This document shows, in pieces, positions 58,494 to 64,000 of a DNA stretch of 64,000 bases. The position numbers were made by a program, and so were the translations under genes. This stretch comes from JACZUI01 sp965216725. Lineage in GTDB: Bacteria; Actinomycetota; Acidimicrobiia; Spongiisociales; ZC4RG35. The number at the start of each line of letters is the position of its first letter. Position 1 is the first letter of the stretch. The stretch spans positions 90,279 to 154,278 of the forward strand of contig CBDCGI010000016.1 in assembly GCA_965216725.1 (NCBI GenBank). Reading direction: 5' to 3'. The notes beneath the pieces were generated by a model. It was given only the letters and a program-made list of their open reading frames with translations, was not told the DNA's origin and ran no database searches.

Positions 58494-60145
58494 GTGCTCA
58501 CCTCGGTTGGGTTCGGGAACCATCTAAGTGCCTCGGCCTCCGCGTCGAGGTCCGGAGCGTCCCAGGCGTCGGCCGACCCGCCGGCCAGGATGCTCTTCGC
58601 GTCCTCCAGGTAGCCACTCAGCGCCTCGACTCCTGCAGTGGCCGGCGTGATGGGGTCGCCGCGAAAGCTTGCATCTCTGAGAGTTGCCGGTGGAGCGGGG
58701 TGTCCTAGTTTGTGTCGCCAGAGCGCTGTATCCGGTTCGTAGAGGTAGTCGGGGAGCAAACGCCAACCCTCGTTGGCGACCATGTGAATCGCCTCCACGA
58801 TGTACCGAAACTCCTCCTCGTCGATGAAATAGTTGAAGTTGACCCGTACCCACCCCGGTTTGATCACCTCGCACCCGCGAGCGATGGCCTGTTCGAATCT
58901 CTGGCTGGTCTCTCTGTCGATCCCAAGCAGTCGATGCCCGTATGGGCCGGCACACGAGCAACCCCCTCGCGCCTGGATCCCGAACAGGTCGTTGAGTAGG
59001 GCGACGACGTAGTTGTGGTGGAGGGTGCTGTCCCCGTGGCGGATGATGAAACTGACGATCGAAAGTCGTTCGGCGTCGTGGTTGCCAAGGATGTCGATAT
59101 TGGGGTTCGTCTCCCACGACCCGATGGCTCGCCGGATGTGGCGATGCTCCAGGTCACGAATCGTGTCTTCGCCCACCTCGTTCTTGAGCTTGAACACCAG
59201 GCCCGCCTTTATCGATCCGATGATCGCCGGAGTACCACCTTCCTCCCGGTGCTCCGGGTCGTCCACGTATCGGTGGTCGTCCGGGGACACGTAGGCGACG
59301 GTGCCTCCCCCGGGAACCGCGGGCACAGGGTTGGTGAGAAGGGCCTTGCGGGCGATGAGCACGCCCGGAGTGCCGGGGCCCCCGATCATCTTGTGCGGTG
59401 ACAGGAATATTGCGTCTTTGTAGTCACCGCTCGGATCGGTGCCCGAGCCCATGTCGATGGTCACGTACGGCGCAGACGCCGCAAAGTCCCAGAAGCTGAG
59501 GGCGCCATGGGAGTGCAGCAACGTAGAGATCTCGGCGGTGTTGGAGATGATCCCGGTCACGTTCGACGCTGCCGAGAAGGAGCCGATCTTCATTGGCCGA
59601 TCCTTGTACTCGACCAGGTTGCGGTTCAGATCCTGGAGATCGATCTGACCGTCGGTGTCCTCGTTGATCTCCACGACGTCGGCGATCGACTCCCGCCATG
59701 GCAGCTCGTTGCTGTGGTGCTCGTAGGGACCCACGAACACCACCGGCCGGTCTTCGGCCGGTATCTGAGAGCTCAGCCCGTACTGGGCGTCCAGCTGGTC
59801 GGGGATTCTTATGCCAAGGATGTTGATCAAACGGTCGACGGCACCCGTCATCCCACTGCCGGCGAAGATCACCGCATGTTCTTCGGTCGTGGCACCGACA
59901 CATTCCCGGATGATTTCGCGAGCGTCCTCACGGAATCGGGTGGTCTGCAGGCCGGTTCCCGAGGTCTCGGTGTGGGTGTTGGCGTAGAGGGGAAGCACCT
60001 GGGCGCGTATGTAATCCTCGATGAAACTCAGGCAGCGCCCGGAGGCGGTGTAGTCGGCGTAAGTCACCCTGCGTCGACCGTATGGCGTGTCGACGGCGGT
60101 GTCCTTGCCAATCACCGAATCACGAACGTCCTCGACCAGACCCAC
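58490..60145 (-). CDS. Class V aminotransferase / cysteine-desulfurase-like PLP enzyme
   Basis: 551 residues, longer than SufS/CsdA (~410) by an extended C-terminus. PLP Lys in SPHKMIGGPG, upstream TASGRCLSFIEDYI, EHHSNELPW, SNVTGI, and Asp/Gln pocket DFAASAPY. GGCSCAGPYGHRL has three close Cys, like the catalytic-loop region of desulfurases. A family of plant-like, class V homologues with this length is common in Actinobacteria; the substrate is not established. Divergent from the polymerase-domain gene by 69 bases. Confidence 0.83.
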   Translation of the reverse strand: MGLVEDVRDSVIGKDTAVDTPYGRRRVTYADYTASGRCLSFIEDYIRAQVLPLYANTHTETSGTGLQTTRFREDAREIIRECVGATTEEHAVIFAGSGMTGAVDRLINILGIRIPDQLDAQYGLSSQIPAEDRPVVFVGPYEHHSNELPWRESIADVVEINEDTDGQIDLQDLNRNLVEYKDRPMKIGSFSAASNVTGIISNTAEISTLLHSHGALSFWDFAASAPYVTIDMGSGTDPSGDYKDAIFLSPHKMIGGPGTPGVLIARKALLTNPVPAVPGGGTVAYVSPDDHRYVDDPEHREEGGTPAIIGSIKAGLVFKLKNEVGEDTIRDLEHRHIRRAIGSWETNPNIDILGNHDAERLSIVSFIIRHGDSTLHHNYVVALLNDLFGIQARGGCSCAGPYGHRLLGIDRETSQRFEQAIARGCEVIKPGWVRVNFNYFIDEEEFRYIVEAIHMVANEGWRLLPDYLYEPDTALWRHKLGHPAPPATLRDASFRGDPITPATAGVEALSGYLEDAKSILAGGSADAWDAPDLDAEAEALRWFPNPTEVST

Positions 60146-60214
60146 CTTTGGTCACCTTTCGCTGCTTCTAAGGTTGCTTCACGATGATGTGCCGGGCCTC
60201 AGGATAGGTATTGG

Positions 60215-61216
60215 GTGAGCGATTACACCACCGTCACCATTGACAAGGAAGATGTGCGCATCTCCAGCCCGGGACGGGTGGTCTTCCCCAGGCAAGGCTG
60301 GACCAAGCTCGACGTGGTCAACCACTTCATAGCGGTGGCCGAGGGTGCTGCGCGAGGTATCGATTCCCGACCCACCATGCTCAAGCGCTACATGAAAGAT
60401 GTTGACACCGATCCCATCTATCACAAGCGAGCGTCCAAGAACACGCCTTTCGACACGGTGCAGATCAGATTCCCGTCACAGAGACCAGGCCGGATGAACG
60501 TCCCCCGGACCCGGTCCGACGTGATCCGCCTCGCCCAACTCGGATGTCTCGACTTTCACCCATGGCCGGTGCGCGACAGCGATATCGATCATCCCGACGA
60601 ACTGCGCTTCGATTTCGATCCAACGCCAGGAATTGGCTTTGCAGAGGTGAGACAAGCTGTCTCCGGAGCCAAAGAACTGTTGGACGAGGTGGGCCTGGTC
60701 GGCTGGCCCAAGACCTCTGGCAGCCGTGGAATCCACGTCTATGTCCGAATCGAGCCGCTATGGGACTTTTTCCAGACCCGCCGCGCCGTCCTGGCTTTTG
60801 CCCGAGAGTTGGAGCGACGGATGGCGGGTCTCGTCACCACCAAGTGGTGGAAGGAGGAGCGTCATGGTGTGTTCGTCGATTACAACCAGAACGCCCGCGA
60901 CAAGACCGTTTCCTCGGCATACGGGGTCCGTCCGACGGGTTTCGTGTCAGCGCCTTTCGTGTGGGACGAGTTGGACCAAGTCAGCGTCGAAGACTTTCCG
61001 ATGGGTTCGTTCGCCGACCGATACGCCTCGGTCGGGGATCTGACCAAGGGGATCGACGAGAGTCCGGGGCGGATCGACACCTTGATGGAGTGGGTGGCCC
61101 GCGACGAGGACGAGGGCATCGGTGATGCTCCCTGGCCGCCCCACTACCCGAAGATGCCCGGTGAGCCTCCGCGTGTGCAGCCTTCGAAACAGCGTCGGCC
61201 TGACGACGAGTACTGA
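60215..61216 (+). CDS. Stand-alone LigD-type polymerase (primase-polymerase) domain
   Basis: 333 residues of the PolDom/archaeo-eukaryotic primase fold. Motif I Asp pair in RFDFDPTPG (about residues 131-138), motif II region SGSRGIHVYVRI, motif III Asp in FVDYNQNARDKTVSSAYGVRP. Opening ISSPGRVVFPRQGWTKLDVVNHF is the LigD_Pol signature. In LigD this domain is fused to ligase and nuclease; here it stands alone, and no ku or ligase lies next to it. Such proteins add ribo- or deoxyribonucleotides at breaks during end joining. GTG 60215; 43 bases separate it from the convergent ABC permease. Confidence 0.88.
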   Translation: MSDYTTVTIDKEDVRISSPGRVVFPRQGWTKLDVVNHFIAVAEGAARGIDSRPTMLKRYMKDVDTDPIYHKRASKNTPFDTVQIRFPSQRPGRMNVPRTRSDVIRLAQLGCLDFHPWPVRDSDIDHPDELRFDFDPTPGIGFAEVRQAVSGAKELLDEVGLVGWPKTSGSRGIHVYVRIEPLWDFFQTRRAVLAFARELERRMAGLVTTKWWKEERHGVFVDYNQNARDKTVSSAYGVRPTGFVSAPFVWDELDQVSVEDFPMGSFADRYASVGDLTKGIDESPGRIDTLMEWVARDEDEGIGDAPWPPHYPKMPGEPPRVQPSKQRRPDDEY

Positions 61217-61259
61217 GCGGGAGCACACCGAGGTTCGAATGGGAGCCGCCGCGGAGAAC

Positions 61260-61985
61260 TCAGAGGGCGTCTCTGGTGCGAAGGGCCCAGGTGAGCACGG
61301 CGAAGCCGAGCGCTGCCACCACGGCGAGCTTGGCCATGCCGCCACCTGCTCCGGCCGCCACGGGGCCCAGCAGGTCGTCGACAACCGATTCGGTGACGTT
61401 CGACTCGAGCCCCAGGTAGATCGAGTTGGAGATCTTCCATACCGAAAGCTGTGCCATGCCGCTGATCACGTTGGCAACGATGGTTTCGATGACGAACAGA
61501 TACGCCAACCCGACCAGCAGCGATCGCTTAAGCAAGTACCCCACAGGTACAAAGATCGCCGCGTAGCCAACGGAAGCCGACAGGAAAAGCGCCAGTCCGG
61601 GCACGGCATCCGACACAGATCCCCCAATGGCAAGCATGCCGATCACGGACGAGAGCCACGCCACTATCCCGAGCATGCCTGCCGCTCCGGCTCCCGCAGC
61701 CAGGGACATGAGGGCGATCCTCTGCCGGCTCAGAGGGCGCATGTAGATGTAGGGCAATGTCCCATCGTCACGCTCCTCGCGGAGTGTCGCTGCAGTGAGA
61801 ACCAGGGCTGCGATGGCGAACGTGAAGCCTCCTGTACCGATCACTTGTGCGTATTGGTCTCCGACTCGCGTATCGCCAAAGTCACTGAAGGCGAGGGTCG
61901 CTCCCGGTACCACGCTGAGCAGCAGAAGCCCGATCAGGCGCCCTTTCTTCATCAGGCGCACGAAGAGATGTCGGGTGAGGGTCAT
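61260..61985 (-). CDS. ABC-2-type transporter permease
   Basis: 241 residues, six hydrophobic segments, first RLIGLLLLSVVPGATLAF, others near GGFTFAIAALVLTA, AGMLGIVAWLSSVIGM, ALFLSASVGYAAIFVPVGYLL, LAYLFVIETIVANVISG and MAKLAVVAALGFAVLTW. TLREERDDGTLPYIYMRPLSRQ is the typical ABC-2 permease cytoplasmic loop. It overlaps the ATPase gene by 4 bases (ATGA). Substrate unknown. Confidence 0.8.
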   Translation of the reverse strand: MTLTRHLFVRLMKKGRLIGLLLLSVVPGATLAFSDFGDTRVGDQYAQVIGTGGFTFAIAALVLTAATLREERDDGTLPYIYMRPLSRQRIALMSLAAGAGAAGMLGIVAWLSSVIGMLAIGGSVSDAVPGLALFLSASVGYAAIFVPVGYLLKRSLLVGLAYLFVIETIVANVISGMAQLSVWKISNSIYLGLESNVTESVVDDLLGPVAAGAGGGMAKLAVVAALGFAVLTWALRTRDAL

Positions 61986-62899
61986 CGCGCATCCACCAGA
62001 TAGCGGAAGACCGACTCCAGTGACTCGTCAACCGGCTCTACCGACGAGACAGGGATTTGCTGCGAGGTGGCCACGACCGGGATCTGAAGAGCGAGCAATC
62101 GGGCGTCTGAAGCCTCGATGCGAACTCTTCCACTCTCAAGATGGACTCCAACGACTCCATCGAGCCCCATCAATGCGGCAGCCATTCGGCGAGGTTCGTC
62201 ACTCTCGACATAGAAGAGGCGCGGCTTGTCCGTCATTGCCGCCCGAATGTCACGGAGTTGCCCCACAGCGGCGAGACGGCCGTCGACCATGGCGACCACT
62301 CGATCTGCCATCCGCTCTACCTCGGCGAGGACGTGTGACGAGACGATTACGGTGTGCCCGGCGGCTCCGAGATCCTTGAAGAGCTTTATCAACTTGGCCC
62401 TCTGCACCGGGTCGGCCCCATTGAGCGGCTCGTCGAGAAGCAATATCTCGGGGTCGGTCACCAGGGCGGCAGCAACTTTGGTCCGCTGTCTCATGCCCTT
62501 GGAGAATCCGCCGAGTTTGCGGTCGGCAGAGCCTGTCAGTTCCACGGTCTCAAGTACACGATCCGCCCTCTCGGCTGCATCGTCGAGCCCGGTGAGCCTG
62601 GCGGCGAGTTCGACGAATTTCCTCGCGGTCATTCGCTCGTAGACCGCCTCATCTTCGGGTACGAGTGCGACTCGGGAGTAGATGGCGGGGTCTTGCCGCG
62701 GATCCACTCCAAGTACGGACACTGACCCTTGGGAGGGGATCTGGAGTCCCGATATCACACGCATCAGGGTGGTTTTACCGGCGCCGTTTGGACCCAACAG
62801 CCCGGTGACTCCGGGCCGGAAGCCGATGGTCACGTCGCTTACGGCAACTTTCAGGCCGAACCATTTTGAGACGGCGTCGACGACGATGGTGTCCTTCAT
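61982..62899 (-). CDS. ABC transporter ATP-binding protein
   Basis: 305 residues. Walker A GPNGAGKTT, signature in GGFSKGMRQRTKVAAAL (LSGGQ replaced by FSKGM, common in ABC-2 exporters), Walker B ILLLDEPLNGADP, H-loop VSSHVLAEV, and a ~90-residue C-terminal extension. Start ATG 62899 overlaps the upstream permease stop, so all genes here are coupled. Works with the permease at 61260-61985. Confidence 0.9.
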   Translation of the reverse strand: MKDTIVVDAVSKWFGLKVAVSDVTIGFRPGVTGLLGPNGAGKTTLMRVISGLQIPSQGSVSVLGVDPRQDPAIYSRVALVPEDEAVYERMTARKFVELAARLTGLDDAAERADRVLETVELTGSADRKLGGFSKGMRQRTKVAAALVTDPEILLLDEPLNGADPVQRAKLIKLFKDLGAAGHTVIVSSHVLAEVERMADRVVAMVDGRLAAVGQLRDIRAAMTDKPRLFYVESDEPRRMAAALMGLDGVVGVHLESGRVRIEASDARLLALQIPVVATSQQIPVSSVEPVDESLESVFRYLVDAR

Positions 62900-63777
62900 G
62901 CCAGTCTCCGATATCGGCGGCGGACGATCACGACCGAAGCGGCGACCAAGACCAAGATCACGACGCCCGAAGCCCAGACGCTGAAGCCCGCGGCCTCGGC
63001 CGGATACTCAACGGTGTCACCCAACAGGGAGTCCCGGATGATGCGGGGGTGTTGATCGAGCGAGGCGAGGGCAAACCAGCGCGCTCCTGCGAAACTCGCT
63101 GTCGAGATTTGGCCCACGATGCCGCTTACGGCCGTCAGCAGTCCGATGTACACCGCAGCGGCGATGCCGGTTCGGTTTCCGTACGCCGCTATCACAAAGA
63201 TGATCGCGCCGTGCATGCCGACGTAGGCGGCCGTGATCACGGGGACCTTCCACAGGATGTCCATGTTGGATCCCAGATACCCAAGAGCGCCGTCATCAGA
63301 GATCAGTGCCAGCCCGAGATGGAGGAGCACCTGAGGCACCACGTAGATTGCCCCCACGAGGGTGGCGAAAGAGCCGACCTTCGACGTGAGATAGCCGTCG
63401 ACAGTGAGGGGTCGACTGAAATACACCGACAGCACGCCGGACTTCCGGTCCGGAGCTAGCAGCTGAGGACCGGCAAAGGCAACGAACAACAAAGAGATGC
63501 CGGAGTAGAAGTCGAACAGTCCCCCGTATGAGGGGATGCCTTCAGCCAGGCTCTCTTCGATGTTTCCGATGACCCAGTGGATGGCGACGAAGATGAGGGC
63601 GGCGATCGCGGCAACCGAGATCAGGGACCAGGGGAAGATCTTTCTTCGAGCCTTCCGGCCTAATCCCAGAACTCTCCGTATCCCGTCCTTGTAAACGGCA
63701 CGGCGTGCCCCGGATGGTCCTTTCCGCTCACCTTCATAGTTGCGATAACCGCGGTCGTAGATGACCTGCTCGGTCAT
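62896..63777 (-). CDS. ABC-2-type transporter permease (second)
   Basis: 293 residues, six or so membrane segments (SLISVAAIAALIFVAIH, SLLFVAFAGPQLLAPD, LVGAIYVVPQVLLHLG, AAYVGMHGAIIFVIAAY, VYIGLLTAVSGIVGQ, VVILVLVAASVVIV). PDRKSGVLSVYFSRPLT is the ABC-2 cytoplasmic motif. N-terminal IYDRGYRNYEGERKGP is a recognisable family start. Pairs with the partial ATPase upstream. 4-base overlaps at both ends. Confidence 0.82.
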   Translation of the reverse strand: MTEQVIYDRGYRNYEGERKGPSGARRAVYKDGIRRVLGLGRKARRKIFPWSLISVAAIAALIFVAIHWVIGNIEESLAEGIPSYGGLFDFYSGISLLFVAFAGPQLLAPDRKSGVLSVYFSRPLTVDGYLTSKVGSFATLVGAIYVVPQVLLHLGLALISDDGALGYLGSNMDILWKVPVITAAYVGMHGAIIFVIAAYGNRTGIAAAVYIGLLTAVSGIVGQISTASFAGARWFALASLDQHPRIIRDSLLGDTVEYPAEAAGFSVWASGVVILVLVAASVVIVRRRYRRLA

Positions 63778-64000
63778 TGCTGGCTCCCCTCGAGGAAGAG
63801 ATCTTCGAGAGAAGCCGAACCCCGCTTCATCCGAACCAGCCCCGACCCCGTCGCCGCGGCGGCCTCGATAATCGCCGTTTCGATCGACTCGTCGCCAGGC
63901 CCGGCGATGATGTGGGGGCCGTCGACGACTGTCTCGATGCCGACGGCGTTGAGATGGGCAGCCACCTCTGCTGCCTTGTCCAGCACCTCGACTCTCACAG
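63774..64000 (-). CDS. ABC transporter ATP-binding protein, C-terminal fragment (window edge)
   Basis: Only about 75 residues are inside the window; the frame is open at base 64000 on the minus strand and ends at 63774. The segment VDGPHIIAGPGDESIETAIIEA then SLEDLFLEGSQQ matches the C-terminal end of ABC-2-exporter ATPases. The GTG at 63998 is probably internal. Overlap of 4 bases with the permease start shows that it heads, or continues, the ATPase-permease-ATPase-permease operon. Confidence 0.78.
   Translation of the reverse strand, partial: VRVEVLDKAAEVAAHLNAVGIETVVDGPHIIAGPGDESIETAIIEAAAATGSGLVRMKRGSASLEDLFLEGSQQ

Noticed and set aside
61122..62003. 293-residue open frame on the plus strand
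   Set aside because: Antisense to the ABC permease; composition (His/Arg/Gln-rich) is that of a shadow frame.

Overview
The window looks like chromosomal DNA of a high-GC actinobacterium. A WhiB-family protein, a GlnR-like atypical regulator next to a type-I glutamine synthetase, a dnaK-grpE-dnaJ-hspR operon, a RegX3/SenX3-like phosphate two-component pair and many GTG/TTG starts with 4-base overlaps all point that way. Acidimicrobiia is my best guess at class level, but that is inference. I saw no rRNA, tRNA, insertion sequence, phage gene or CRISPR array. Two genes are cut by the window edges (1-960 and 63774-64000).

Layout. 1-6.7 kb: end of an ALDH7 dehydrogenase, a small methyltransferase, then a leftward run of membrane protein, whiB, glnA, glnR-like regulator and a PLP trans-sulfuration enzyme, and a TetR regulator. 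6.7-14.6 kb: complete phosphate-acquisition locus (PHO box, pstS-pstC-pstA-pstB-phoU, response regulator, PhoR-type kinase). 14.7-16.5 kb: dxs, split by a one-base frameshift. 16.6-23.5 kb: two polar amino-acid ABC importers, one of three genes and one Aap/Bzt-like of four. 23.5-25.7 kb: a two-component system with a small membrane protein. 25.8-29.7 kb: export-related cluster (CapA-like, beta-propeller, lipoprotein, TSUP permease). 29.9-32.8 kb: ArsR-SRPBCC fusion regulator, then a PadR / HAAS-NfeD / SPFH membrane-stress operon. 33-42.5 kb: heat-shock genes clpB and dnaK-grpE-dnaJ-hspR around a second CapA-like protein and a DUF3179 lipoprotein. 42.5-50.2 kb: cytochrome c, Tat-exported amidase, DoxX, low-molecular-weight phosphatase with an orphan DNA methyltransferase, GNAT, MsrB, NUDIX, CHAD, DUF427. 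50.3-54.9 kb: FAD oxidoreductase, transketolase, and an ECF sigma factor overlapping a methyltransferase whose C-terminus carries an Ada-type zinc module. 55-64 kb: membrane protein, MFS exporter, dienelactone-hydrolase-like protein, class-V PLP enzyme, stand-alone LigD-type polymerase domain and a tightly overlapped ABC-exporter operon.

Functional themes are nutrient acquisition (phosphate, nitrogen, amino acids), protein quality control and DNA or envelope stress. The most notable signals are the ECF sigma / OGT-AdaN pair, in which the domain order of Ada is inverted and its AraC regulator is absent; a shared, degenerate HspR-type operator at the same distance from the -35 box of both clpB and dnaK; the PadR / HAAS-NfeD fusion / SPFH operon; strong hairpins between the binding-protein and permease genes of both the pst and aap operons; and a consensus, apparently leaderless promoter carrying a perfect palindrome before the ArsR-SRPBCC gene.
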